From Luteibacter yeojuensis (lineage in GTDB: Bacteria; Pseudomonadota; Gammaproteobacteria; Xanthomonadales; Rhodanobacteraceae), in assembly GCF_000964085.1 (NCBI RefSeq), contig NZ_JZRB01000045.1, positions 1 through 64,000 of the forward strand: a DNA stretch of 64,000 bases, read 5' to 3'. The position numbers were made by a program, and so were the translations under genes. The notes beneath the pieces are model-generated. The model was not told the DNA's origin. It saw nothing but the letters and a program-made list of their open reading frames with translations, and searched no databases. Each line of letters opens with the position of its first letter. Within the stretch, counting starts at the first letter, position 1. This document shows positions 8,364 through 15,877 of this stretch, one piece after another.

Positions 8364-9914
8364 TCATGCTTTCGCGCCCTTGCCACGCAGCGGCACGTCG
8401 CGCAGGAACCACGCGAGGCAGAACCCGAGGAACACCACCACCGCCGCCACGTGGTACACGAGGTGCAACGACGCACCGAACGCGTGGATGAACTTCTCGT
8501 GCAACGCCGGCGGCATCTTCGCCACCATCTCGGGCGAGAACGTGCGCGGGCCCACCTGGCTGGCCGGGATGTCGTCCTTCATGCGGGATTGGAGGCCCTG
8601 GGTGAACAGCGCGCCGAACACCGACACGCCCACCGAGCCGCCTATGGAACGGAACAGCGTGACGCCGGAGGTGGCGACGCCCATGTACTTGATGTCCAGG
8701 CTGTTCTGCGTGGCCAGGATAAGCACCTGCATCACCATGCCGATGCCCAGGCCCAGGATGCCGGCGTACACGTAGATGAGGTAGAGCGGATCGGTATCGG
8801 CGACGCTGCCCAGCAACACCAGGCCCACCGCACCGATGAACGTGCCGATGATCGGGAACATGCGGTAACGGCCGATGCGGCTGATGATGCGGCCCGCGAC
8901 GATCGAGCTCACCAGCACGCCGCCCATCAGCGGCAGCAGCTGCAGGCCGGCACCGGTGGGCGAGACGCCCTTCACCACCTGCAGGTACAGCGGCAGGTAG
9001 GTCGTGGAGCCGAACAGCGCCGTACCCACGAAGAAGCCGATGAGGCTGCAGAGCAGGAACGTGCGGTGCCTGAACAGGTGTAGCGGGATGATGGGCTCGC
9101 TGGCGATGCGTTCTTCGTAGATGAAGCCGGCCACCGCTACCAGGCCCATGAACAGGATGGTCCACAGCGCGAACGAATCCCACGGCATCTGCGTGCCGCC
9201 CTCGGTCGTAAACAGGATGAGGCAGCTGAGCGCGGTGGCCAGGAAGCCGGCGCCGAACCAGTCGATGGCGTGCTTCACGTGGCGCGTGTGCGGGTGGAAC
9301 ACCGCGGCGATGACCACCAGGCACAGGATGCCCAGCGGCAGGTTCACGTAGAAGATCCAGCGCCAGGTGAGGTGGTCGACCATGAAGCCCCCCAGCAGCG
9401 GCCCCACCACCGTGGCCAGGCCGAACACGCCACCGAACAGCCCCTGGTAGCGGCCGCGGTCCGCGGGTGGCACCACGTCGCCGATCGCCGCCATCGTGAT
9501 CACCAGCAGGCCGCCACCGCCCAGCCCCTGCAGCGCACGCATCAGGATCAGCATGGTCATGTCCTGCGCCAGGCCGCACAGCACCGACCCGATGAGGAAG
9601 ATGGTGATGGCGGTCTGCAGGACGATCTTGCGGCCGTACAGGTCGCCGAACTTGCCGTACAGCGGCACGACCACGGTGGAGGTGAGCAGGTAGGCCGTGA
9701 CCACCCACGAGAGCTGGTTGAGGCCCCCCAGCTCGCCCACGATGGTGGGCAGCGCCGTGGACACGATGGTCTGGTCGAGTGCGGCCAGCAGCATGACCAG
9801 CATCAGCGCCGGGAACAGGATCCGCAGGGATACCTGCTGCGGCACCGGCGCCAGGCTGGGCTCGACGACCGCGTTGGGCGTCTCGGCGGGTTCGGTACGG
9901 TGGGCGACGGTCAC
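8364..9914 (-). CDS. DHA2-family (14-TM) MFS multidrug exporter
   Basis: 516 aa with a GTG start. The protein begins with a polar tail, then RILFPALMLVMLLAALDQTIVSTALPTI, the DHA2 motif LDxTxVNxALP-like segment in helix 1, and the motif A region GKFGDLYGRK between helices 2 and 3, followed by about 14 hydrophobic segments. This is the EmrB/QacA type that exports drugs by proton antiport. No membrane-fusion partner gene lies beside it. A TetR regulator gene is divergent with a 93-bp intergenic region that contains an AT-rich palindrome, the classical arrangement for an inducible exporter. Confidence 0.9.
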   Translation of the reverse strand: MTVAHRTEPAETPNAVVEPSLAPVPQQVSLRILFPALMLVMLLAALDQTIVSTALPTIVGELGGLNQLSWVVTAYLLTSTVVVPLYGKFGDLYGRKIVLQTAITIFLIGSVLCGLAQDMTMLILMRALQGLGGGGLLVITMAAIGDVVPPADRGRYQGLFGGVFGLATVVGPLLGGFMVDHLTWRWIFYVNLPLGILCLVVIAAVFHPHTRHVKHAIDWFGAGFLATALSCLILFTTEGGTQMPWDSFALWTILFMGLVAVAGFIYEERIASEPIIPLHLFRHRTFLLCSLIGFFVGTALFGSTTYLPLYLQVVKGVSPTGAGLQLLPLMGGVLVSSIVAGRIISRIGRYRMFPIIGTFIGAVGLVLLGSVADTDPLYLIYVYAGILGLGIGMVMQVLILATQNSLDIKYMGVATSGVTLFRSIGGSVGVSVFGALFTQGLQSRMKDDIPASQVGPRTFSPEMVAKMPPALHEKFIHAFGASLHLVYHVAAVVVFLGFCLAWFLRDVPLRGKGAKA

Positions 9915-9928
9915 GGGCGGCGGGCCTG

Positions 9929-9940
9929 TTAATTAATTAA
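9929..9940. promoter_or_regulatory. AT-rich palindrome between the exporter and its TetR regulator
   Basis: A perfect 12-bp palindrome TTAATTAATTAA in an otherwise GC-rich chromosome, followed by another TTAAT block at 9949-9953. It lies 15 bp from the exporter start codon and about 70 bp from the regulator start. This is a likely operator and/or core promoter for the divergent pair. No precise -10/-35 assignment is convincing. Confidence 0.5.
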
Positions 9941-10007
9941 GTAGTCAGTTAATATATGCGGCAATGGGTCGCAACGCAATGGCCCGCTAGCGTGCTATTC
10001 ATTCGCG

Positions 10008-10673
10008 ATGAGTTCCGTGACCAAACCCCGCCGTGGCCGCCCGCCGGGCCGCCCTTCCGCCCAACCCGATGGCGTGGACCAGCGCGCCCGCCTCATCGAG
10101 ATCGCGCTGGGCCTGTACGCCCGCTTTGGCTACGCCGGCACGACGCTGGCCGCCATCGCCCGCGAGGCCGGCATGACCCCGGCCGCCGTGCACTACTACT
10201 TCAAGACACGTGAGCAGCTGTTCGAAGAGGTCCACGCGGCGCATATCGTGCCCATGCGCAAGCACGTCGAGTCCATCTTCCAGGCCTATGCCGGCGACCC
10301 CGCCACGGCCTTCGTCAAGGTGGCCGAGCGCTTCGTCGACGTGGCCGAGGAGCACAGCTGGATAGCGCCGATCTTTTTCGGCGACCTGCTCACGGACGAA
10401 AACTCATTCCGCCAGCACATGAAGAAACAGGTGGACTACAAGATGCAGGAGGCCTTCCACGCCCGCATCCGCGAGTGGCAGGCCGAGGGCAAGCTGCACG
10501 CCGACCTGGACGCGGCGTTGATCATGCCCTCGATCATGTCGCTCACCATGCTGCTAATGGCCGCGCGGCGGAAGTGGAAGGACGACCCGATGCGCAAGCA
10601 TGTCGACCGCGAGACCATCCGCCGCCACGCCATGGCGCTGCTCGGCCACGGGCTGGGGCCCGTGAAGGCGTAG
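10008..10673 (+). CDS. TetR/AcrR-family transcriptional regulator
   Basis: 221 aa. A basic, Pro-rich N-terminal arm (RRGRPPGRPSAQ) precedes the TetR DNA-binding domain: ALGLYARFGYAGTTLAAIAREAGMTPAAVHYYFKTREQLFEEV at about residues 30-75. The C-terminal helical domain binds an unknown ligand; EEHSWIAPIFFGDLL is shared with UbiC/CecR-like members that have a large effector pocket. Its gene is divergent from the 14-TM exporter, so it probably represses it and is released by an exported compound. Confidence 0.85.
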   Translation: MSSVTKPRRGRPPGRPSAQPDGVDQRARLIEIALGLYARFGYAGTTLAAIAREAGMTPAAVHYYFKTREQLFEEVHAAHIVPMRKHVESIFQAYAGDPATAFVKVAERFVDVAEEHSWIAPIFFGDLLTDENSFRQHMKKQVDYKMQEAFHARIREWQAEGKLHADLDAALIMPSIMSLTMLLMAARRKWKDDPMRKHVDRETIRRHAMALLGHGLGPVKA

Positions 10674-10702
10674 AATCGGGGTTTTACCCGCGGAGCACGG
10701 CC

Positions 10703-11359
10703 TTGGCCTTCCCCTACTCCCTCGTCATCTTCGACCTCGACGGCACGCTGGTGGATAGCGCCGCCGACATCGCCGAATCCGTGAACCGCACGCTCCGCGA
10801 CTGGCGCCTGCCCACCTACGACGTGAAGCAGATCACCGGCTGGATCGGCGAAGGCTCGCGCCAGCTCATCACCTACGCGTTCCGCGAAGCGGGTAGCGAC
10901 GCCGATATCGACAAGGTCATGCCGGGTTTCCTGGAACATTACGCCGAGACCGCGCTCGACGGCATCGCCTACGACGGCGTGGTCGACACCCTGGCCGCGC
11001 TGCACGCGCAAGGCGTGAAGCTGGCCGTGTGCACGAACAAGAACGAAGAATTCGTGCGCCCCTTGCTCGAGGCCCGCGGCATGCTGCCGTACATCGATGG
11101 CATCGTGGGCGGCAACACGCTGCCGCAGCGCAAGCCCAGCGGCGTGCCGCTGAAGCACCTGGCCGATGCGGCCGGCGTGCCCCTGGCGAAGACGCTGATG
11201 GTGGGTGATTCCGAGAGCGACATGCTGGCCGCCCAGGATGCCGGGGTGGCCTATGTGCTGGTGAGCTACGGCTACCCGAAGGCCCTCGACGTGCACCAGG
11301 CCGGGGCCGTGGCGGTCATCGACCGCATGCCCGGGCTGGTCAGCGCCTTTCAGCGGTAG
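10703..11359 (+). CDS. gph: Phosphoglycolate phosphatase-like HAD hydrolase
   Basis: 218 aa starting at TTG, with CGGAG 7-8 nt upstream; there is no ATG near the family's usual start. HAD motifs are intact: I FDLDGTLVDS, II VCTNKN, III Lys in RKPSG, IV GDSESDMLAAQDAG. The cap domain with ITGWIGEGSRQLI is typical of Gph, which dephosphorylates 2-phosphoglycolate produced by DNA 3'-end repair and oxidative metabolism. The gene follows the TetR gene by 29 bp and overlaps the convergent serine hydrolase gene by 10 bp. Related HAD phosphatases such as pyrophosphatase PpaX are an alternative. Confidence 0.8.
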   Translation: MAFPYSLVIFDLDGTLVDSAADIAESVNRTLRDWRLPTYDVKQITGWIGEGSRQLITYAFREAGSDADIDKVMPGFLEHYAETALDGIAYDGVVDTLAALHAQGVKLAVCTNKNEEFVRPLLEARGMLPYIDGIVGGNTLPQRKPSGVPLKHLADAAGVPLAKTLMVGDSESDMLAAQDAGVAYVLVSYGYPKALDVHQAGAVAVIDRMPGLVSAFQR

Positions 11360-12720
11360 GCATCGATCGCGGCCTTGATCAGGCCCACGTCGTCCTCGAT
11401 GCCGTAGGCCGGCGGCGCTGAATAACCAAACCGGGTGATCACCAGGTGCGCCGACGGCACGATGTAGATGCGCTGGCCCATCGTGCCGCTGGCGAAATAG
11501 CCATCCTTCGGAAAGCCACCCTGCACGCGCATGCGGGCCACGTCGCTCGGGCCATCGTTCGTCCAGAAGCCCGCGCCGTAGGGTGCCCCCAGCATCGAGG
11601 TGCGAGACCACCGGGCCCAGCCTTCGGGCAACACGCGCGTGCCGTCGGGTGCCTTGCCGTCGTTGAGATACAACAGGCCAAAACGCGCGTAGTCACGGGC
11701 GCTGGTGTAGACATAGGTGGAGCCGATGAAGGTGCCCTTGCCGTCGAACTCCATCGTCACGTCGCCCATGTGCAGCGGTGCGAACAGGCGCTGGCGGGTG
11801 AAGGCGCGCAGCCCCGCGGCGCCGCCGCCCACCGTCTCGCCGACCAGGCGGCTGAGCAGCACGGTATCGGCACTGGTGTATTCGAAGGTTTTGCCGGGCG
11901 CCTTTTTTGCCGGCTGCGCCGCGGCGAAGCCGGCCATGTCGGCGTTGAGGAACTCCATCTTCGCCACGGGGCTGAACGCGGACTCCGCTTCCTCGGCCGC
12001 AAGGCCGCTCTGCATGCGCATCAGGTCTTCGATGGTGATCGCGGCACGCGGATCGCCGGGGGTGCGCCACTCCGGCGGGTCGAGCAGCCGCGTGGCGTCG
12101 AGCTTGCCGTCGTGTACCAGCAGGCCCAGCAGCGCGTTGGTGAACGATTTGGCGACCGAGAAGCTGATGAGCGGCGAGTGGATGCCGTAACCGGGGGCGT
12201 AGCGCTCCGCCACCACCTTGCCATCCTTCACGATGACGACGGCCTTGACGGCCTTCGGCGCGTCGCCGGGGCGTTCGTCGAACACCCGGTCGAGGGCCAT
12301 GGCGACGGCCGGCTTGTCGGTCACTACCGCCTTGGGCGGCGCGAAGCCGTCGTCGACGGCGGGTGTGACGGCGGGGGCCGCGGTGAACGCGACGTTGCCG
12401 GGCAGGTCGAGGCGGCAGCCATAGCCCGGCGTGTAGCTTGCGGTGGCCAGGGTCGACACGAGGCCGTCGACGGCCACCCGCCGTGCCGGCCGGTCCACGT
12501 GCACCGAGAGCAGCGCCGCGCCGGCGCTGCCGATCATCGGCCTCACCAGCTCCCGGAAGATCGCCTCCGGATCCTGCTGCCCGACGAAAACCATCGAGCA
12601 CACATGGTGCGCGGCGACCCCGGCGGCGACACGCAAGGCCTGGTCGGGCCGGGCGATGGCCCAGCCGGCACCGGCCAGCGAGACGGCGAGGGCGGTAGCG
12701 ATGATGGGGGTCTTGCGCAT
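11350..12720 (-). CDS. Exported serine hydrolase, class C beta-lactamase fold
   Basis: 456 aa. A signal peptide (MRKTPIIATALAVSLAGAGWA) is followed by a ~110-residue N-terminal extension and a beta-lactamase/transpeptidase-like domain. The SxxK motif is SVAK in LISFSVAKSFTNALLG; the YxN-like motif is YTSA; a HxG/KTG-like element falls near GTMGQRIYIVP. Family members are esterases or D-amino peptidases, rarely true beta-lactamases. Start chosen at the signal peptide; a longer upstream frame is all basic and low-complexity. The gene is convergent with gph, and REP-like repeats lie upstream. Confidence 0.8.
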   Translation of the reverse strand: MRKTPIIATALAVSLAGAGWAIARPDQALRVAAGVAAHHVCSMVFVGQQDPEAIFRELVRPMIGSAGAALLSVHVDRPARRVAVDGLVSTLATASYTPGYGCRLDLPGNVAFTAAPAVTPAVDDGFAPPKAVVTDKPAVAMALDRVFDERPGDAPKAVKAVVIVKDGKVVAERYAPGYGIHSPLISFSVAKSFTNALLGLLVHDGKLDATRLLDPPEWRTPGDPRAAITIEDLMRMQSGLAAEEAESAFSPVAKMEFLNADMAGFAAAQPAKKAPGKTFEYTSADTVLLSRLVGETVGGGAAGLRAFTRQRLFAPLHMGDVTMEFDGKGTFIGSTYVYTSARDYARFGLLYLNDGKAPDGTRVLPEGWARWSRTSMLGAPYGAGFWTNDGPSDVARMRVQGGFPKDGYFASGTMGQRIYIVPSAHLVITRFGYSAPPAYGIEDDVGLIKAAIDAYR

Positions 12721-12811
12721 GGCGGCGGGCTCCGTTGGGCTTGGAGCTAATCTGGTGGGCCGTCGGTGGTGTTTGGGGCGTCGCTGGGACGAACGGCGTG
12801 GGGCGTGGGAC

Positions 12812-12836
12812 AAAAAAGCATCGCCGGCAAGCCGGC
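12812..12836 (-). terminator. REP-derived intrinsic terminator candidate for the lytSR-like genes
   Basis: On the minus strand a GCCGGC-TT-GCCGGC stem (12823-12836) is followed after 5 nt by a run of six T (12812-12817). It lies 107 bp past the stop codon of the response regulator gene at 12943, and before the serine hydrolase gene. The stem is part of a type A REP element. Confidence 0.45.
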
Positions 12837-12843
12837 TCCCACA
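12819..12843 (-). repeat. Type A REP element, copy 1 (inverted)
   Basis: 25 bp matching, in reverse orientation, the two copies at 12878 and 12915. The unit is TGTGGGAGCCGGCTTGCCGG plus CGATG. Together with copy 2 it makes a large inverted pair. Such units are typical intergenic REPs of Xanthomonadales and Pseudomonas. Confidence 0.85.
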
Positions 12844-12845
12844 GG

Positions 12846-12882
12846 AACCCGCCGCTCTTGTGGTAACCCGCCGCTCTTGTGG
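12846..12882. repeat. Tandem 18-bp duplication next to REP copies
   Basis: AACCCGCCGCTCTTGTGG occurs at 12846-12863 and again at 12865-12882. The second copy runs into REP copy 2, so the first looks like a truncated REP unit left by a slippage or recombination event. Confidence 0.8.
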
Positions 12883-12902
12883 GAGCCGGCTTGCCGGCGA
12901 TG
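12878..12902 (+). repeat. Type A REP element, copy 2
   Basis: Exact 25-bp copy of the type A unit in forward orientation, inverted relative to copy 1. Confidence 0.85.
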
Positions 12903-12914
12903 CCCCGCTGCTCG

Positions 12915-12939
12915 TGTGGGAGCCGGCTTGCCGGCGATG
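12915..12939 (+). repeat. Type A REP element, copy 3
   Basis: Exact 25-bp forward copy, 12 bp after copy 2 and 3 bp from the stop codon of the response regulator gene that ends at 12943. Confidence 0.85.
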
Positions 12940-12942
12940 CCC

Positions 12943-13686
12943 CTAAACCTTCCCCGCTACATCGGCGTCGAAGTAGCGCCTCGTCCACGTCACCCGCCCG
13001 CCATCGACCAGCACCAGCCGCTTCTCGCCATCGGGCCAGGGCTGCACCTCGGTAACGGCGCCGAGGCGGACGATGGTCGAGCGGTTCACGCGGGCGAACA
13101 CCGACGGGTGCAGGCGCGCCTGCATGGCATCCAGCGTGCCGCGCAGCCGGCGCGGCACGCCGGCCACGTACACATCAAGGTAGTTGCGATCCGACTCGAT
13201 GCGATCGACGCGTTCCAGCGGCACCAGTTCGGCCGCATCGCCCGTGGGCAGCAGCAGGCGCTCCAGATAGTGCGCGGGCGCCGGCAGGTCGCCAAGCAGC
13301 CCTTCCAGCCGCGGCGCGCACGGCACGATGCGCTGGCACAAGCGCCGCACGGTGCGCGCGAAGCGATCCGGCCCCACCGGCTTCAGGAGGTAGTCGAACG
13401 CATGCACGTCGAACGCCTTCACCGCCATATCGTCGTGCGCGGTGACGAAGACGATCTCCGCCGGCAGCGGATCGCCCAGCGCCTGCAGCACGCCGAAGCC
13501 ATCCATCCCGGGCATGCTGATGTCGAGGAAGACGATGTCGGGCCGCTCGCGCTGGATAAGGGCGACAGCGGACGGCCCGTCCGATGCCTCCCCGACCCAT
13601 GCGATGCCCGCGTCGTCGGCGAGGTAGCGGCGCAGCTTGGCGCGCGCCGGGGCCTCGTCATCGATGACGACGGCGCGCAGCGTCAT
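12943..13686 (-). CDS. LytTR-family response regulator
   Basis: 247 aa. The receiver domain has the acidic pair DDE at residues 9-11, phospho-acceptor Asp55 (IVFLDISMPG), Thr in FVTAHDD and Lys in YLLKPVG. The C-terminal half (about 140-247) is a LytTR DNA-binding domain: VPLERVDRIESDRNYLDVYV, RGTLDAMQARL, FARVNRSTIV. Such regulators bind direct repeats with beta-strands and often control envelope functions, exopolysaccharide or virulence traits. Its ATG overlaps the TGA of the sensor kinase gene, so the two form one two-component system (AlgR/LytR type). No target is evident in the sequence. Confidence 0.9.
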   Translation of the reverse strand: MTLRAVVIDDEAPARAKLRRYLADDAGIAWVGEASDGPSAVALIQRERPDIVFLDISMPGMDGFGVLQALGDPLPAEIVFVTAHDDMAVKAFDVHAFDYLLKPVGPDRFARTVRRLCQRIVPCAPRLEGLLGDLPAPAHYLERLLLPTGDAAELVPLERVDRIESDRNYLDVYVAGVPRRLRGTLDAMQARLHPSVFARVNRSTIVRLGAVTEVQPWPDGEKRLVLVDGGRVTWTRRYFDADVAGKV

Positions 13687-14768
13687 GGTGCCGCCGCCCG
13701 GCGCAGGGGTAGCCACAGCGTGACGACCGAGCCCGCGCCCGTCACCGCCGCATCGCGGCGTACCCCCGCCGCCGCGCCGTGCAGGTGCATGAGCCTGGCC
13801 GCCACGTTCCCCATGCCGATGCCATGGCCCTGCCGCGGCCCCGCTACCGAGTCGCCGCCGCCGTCGCTGACGGTGAGCACGGCACGTTCGCCTTCGAGGT
13901 AGGCCTCGACACGCACGTGGCGCGCATCGCCTACGCCACCATGCTCGATGGCGTTCTCCACCAGCGGCTGCAGCACCAGGAACGGCACCGGTACGTCGGC
14001 GAGGCCCTCGGCCATGCACAGCGACGCGTCCAGCCCGTTGCCGAACCGGGCACGCTGGATATCGAGGTAAAGGTCGAGCAGCCGCCACTCCTCGCGCAGC
14101 GGGTGTTCCTGCGCCGTGGCGGCGAGCGTGGCGCGCAGCAGCTCGCCCACGCGCGAGAGCATCTCGTCCGCGACGCGCGGCCTCTCGTACATCAACTCGG
14201 AAACCGCGTTGAGGGTGTTGAACAGGAAGTGCGGGTTCAGCTGCAGGCGCAGCGCCTCGAGGCGTGCCTCGGAGAGTGCCGATTCCAGTTGCGCGTTGCG
14301 CAGGTCGCGTTCGCGGCCCTCGCGGTAGCGGTCGAACAGGAACAGCCCCACGACGATGACGACGTAGAAGAACAGCTGCGTCGGCACTTCCATCAGGTAG
14401 CGCCACGGCGTGGGTGGGTAGGCGTAATCCGCAAGGCCAGCCGCGCGGAAGGTAACTTGCCGCAGCGCGATCATCAGCGAGGTTTGCGCCACCGATAGCG
14501 CACTGAACACCGCGAGGTGCGCCCAGGCCGTGCGCGGCATGCGCCGCAGGGCCACGAAAAGCAGCGGCAGGCACGCGCCGAAGCTCAGCGAGCCGGTGAG
14601 CTCTTCGATCAGCTTCGGCACGAAGGGCGTGACGTGCCCGTTGGCGACATCGACGAGGAAGCGATTGGTGGCGCGCAGCAGGCCGATGGCCACGAGCAGG
14701 GCGAGCCACGGCCACACGGCACGGCGGCGCCATGCGGCTGGAACTGCCCTGCCCCCTGCTACCGACAT
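13683..14768 (-). CDS. LytS-type membrane sensor histidine kinase
   Basis: 361 aa. Four hydrophobic segments lie at about 18-35, 58-75, 84-102 and 128-146, followed by a coiled-coil linker and the His_kinase domain with the phospho-acceptor His180 in LNPHFLFNTLNAVSELM. The ATPase region shows LQPLVENAIEHG (N box) and GHGIGMGNVAARL (G2 box). The start is set at MSVAGGRAV because the upstream in-frame extension is translated from a palindromic repeat. The gene overlaps the LytTR regulator gene by 4 bp (ATGA). The signal sensed is unknown. Confidence 0.88.
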   Translation of the reverse strand: MSVAGGRAVPAAWRRRAVWPWLALLVAIGLLRATNRFLVDVANGHVTPFVPKLIEELTGSLSFGACLPLLFVALRRMPRTAWAHLAVFSALSVAQTSLMIALRQVTFRAAGLADYAYPPTPWRYLMEVPTQLFFYVVIVVGLFLFDRYREGRERDLRNAQLESALSEARLEALRLQLNPHFLFNTLNAVSELMYERPRVADEMLSRVGELLRATLAATAQEHPLREEWRLLDLYLDIQRARFGNGLDASLCMAEGLADVPVPFLVLQPLVENAIEHGGVGDARHVRVEAYLEGERAVLTVSDGGGDSVAGPRQGHGIGMGNVAARLMHLHGAAAGVRRDAAVTGAGSVVTLWLPLRRAAAP

Positions 14769-14786
14769 CCGCCCCTCTCGTGCTCG

Positions 14787-14832
14787 TGTGGGAGCGCGCT
14801 TGCGCGCGATCGCGCGCAAGCGCGCTCCCACA
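14787..14832. repeat. Type B REP: 46-bp perfect palindrome
   Basis: The sequence reads identically on both strands over 46 bp; each arm begins TGTGGGAGCGCGCTTGCGCG. It lies between the msrA stop (14861) and the kinase start (14768). As RNA it would fold into a very stable stem and could end or stabilise the msrBA transcript. Other copies or halves are at 58413-58478, 59490-59513 and 30093-30109. Confidence 0.9.
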
Positions 14833-14860
14833 GTTTAAGCACAGATCAGTTCAGGACAGA

Positions 14861-15361
14861 TCAGGCGGCGCGCTTCGGCAGCACCCAGTCGGGGCGGATG
14901 AAGTGGCAGGTGTAGCCGTTGGGGTACTTTTCCAGGTAATCCTGGTGCTCGGGCTCGGCCTCCCAGAACGGCCCCGCGGGCGCGATCTCGGTGACCACCT
15001 TGCCCGGCCACAGGCCCGACGCGTTCACGTCGGCCACGGTGTCTTCCGCCACGGCCTTCTGCTCGTCGTCGAGGTAGAAGATGGCCGAGCGGTAGCTGGT
15101 GCCCCGGTCGTTGCCCTGGCGGTTCATCGTGGTCGGGTCGTGGATCTGGAAGAAGAACTCCAGGATCTTCCGGTAGCTGGCCCTGGCCGGGTCGAACTCG
15201 ATCTCGATGGCTTCGGCATGCGTGCCGTGGTTGCGGTACGTGGCGTTGGGCACGTCGCCGCCGCTGTAGCCAACGCGCGTGCTGATGATGCCGGGCTGCT
15301 TGCGGATCAGGTCCTGCATGCCCCAGAAGCAACCGCCGGCGAGGATGGCCTTCGATGTCAT
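14861..15361 (-). CDS. msrA: Peptide-methionine (S)-S-oxide reductase MsrA
   Basis: 166 aa. The catalytic signature GGCFWG is at residues 9-14 with nucleophile Cys11. The conserved Glu/Tyr/Asp set is present ([40 protein letters not shown]). It reduces S-methionine sulfoxide in proteins using thioredoxin. The single late Cys (YTCHF) may act as a resolving residue. It overlaps msrB by 4 bp (ATGA), so both stereoisomers are repaired by a single transcript. A type B palindrome follows the stop. Confidence 0.97.
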   Translation of the reverse strand: MTSKAILAGGCFWGMQDLIRKQPGIISTRVGYSGGDVPNATYRNHGTHAEAIEIEFDPARASYRKILEFFFQIHDPTTMNRQGNDRGTSYRSAIFYLDDEQKAVAEDTVADVNASGLWPGKVVTEIAPAGPFWEAEPEHQDYLEKYPNGYTCHFIRPDWVLPKRAA

Positions 15362-15819
15362 GCCGCACCTCCGTTATCGCGGGTGAACAGGCGGGCGTAA
15401 TCGCCGTAGCCTTCCTTCTCGAGTTCCGCCACCGGGATGAAGCGCAGCGAGGCCGAGTTGATGCAGTAGCGCAGGCCGCCACGGTCGCGCGGGCCGTCGG
15501 GGAACACGTGGCCCAGGTGGCTGTCACCGTGCGTGGAGCGCACCTCGGTGCGGATCATGCCGTGCGTGGTATCGCGGTTCTCGACGACGTGCTCGTCCTC
15601 GAGCGGCCGGGTGAAGCTGGGCCAGCCGCACCCGCTGTCGAACTTGTCGAGCGACGAGAACAGCGGCTCGCCGGAAACGATGTCGACGTAGATGCCCGGC
15701 TCCTTGCTCTCGTGGAAGGCGTTGTGGAACGGGCGCTCCGTGCCGTTCTGCTGGGTGACCCGGAACTGCTCCGGGCTGAGGCGGGCAAGGGCCTCGGGGG
15801 TCTTGCTGTAACCGGACAT
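15358..15819 (-). CDS. msrB: Peptide-methionine (R)-S-oxide reductase MsrB, zinc-free type
   Basis: 153 aa. Signature elements are GCGWPSF (Cys64) and [11 protein letters not shown] with catalytic Cys119. The two CxxC pairs that bind structural zinc in many MsrBs are missing: the usual positions read GIYVDIVSG and [10 protein letters not shown]. This matches the zinc-free forms seen in several proteobacteria and fusion MsrAB proteins, with Cys64 as likely resolving residue. Start at MSGYSKTPE with GGGAGG 7 nt upstream. It lies 58 bp downstream of zwf, whose NADPH supports the thioredoxin system. Confidence 0.96.
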   Translation of the reverse strand: MSGYSKTPEALARLSPEQFRVTQQNGTERPFHNAFHESKEPGIYVDIVSGEPLFSSLDKFDSGCGWPSFTRPLEDEHVVENRDTTHGMIRTEVRSTHGDSHLGHVFPDGPRDRGGLRYCINSASLRFIPVAELEKEGYGDYARLFTRDNGGAA

Positions 15820-15877
15820 GGGGAGCCTCCCTGGGGAACTCCCCCCATAATGCGGGCGCGCCGCGCGGATGCAATGC

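Noticed and set aside
11350-12720. True class C beta-lactamase
   Set aside because: The motifs after SxxK do not match AmpC, and there is a long N-terminal extension. Called a serine hydrolase only.
12812-12942. CRISPR-like array of 25-bp repeats
   Set aside because: Only three copies, one inverted, with spacers of unequal length (34 and 12 bp) and no cas genes. They are REP elements.
14769-14831. N-terminal extension of the sensor kinase (MGARLRAIARKRAP...)
   Set aside because: It is translated from the type B palindrome; the same peptide appears in front of the MBL gene, showing it is repeat sequence and not protein.
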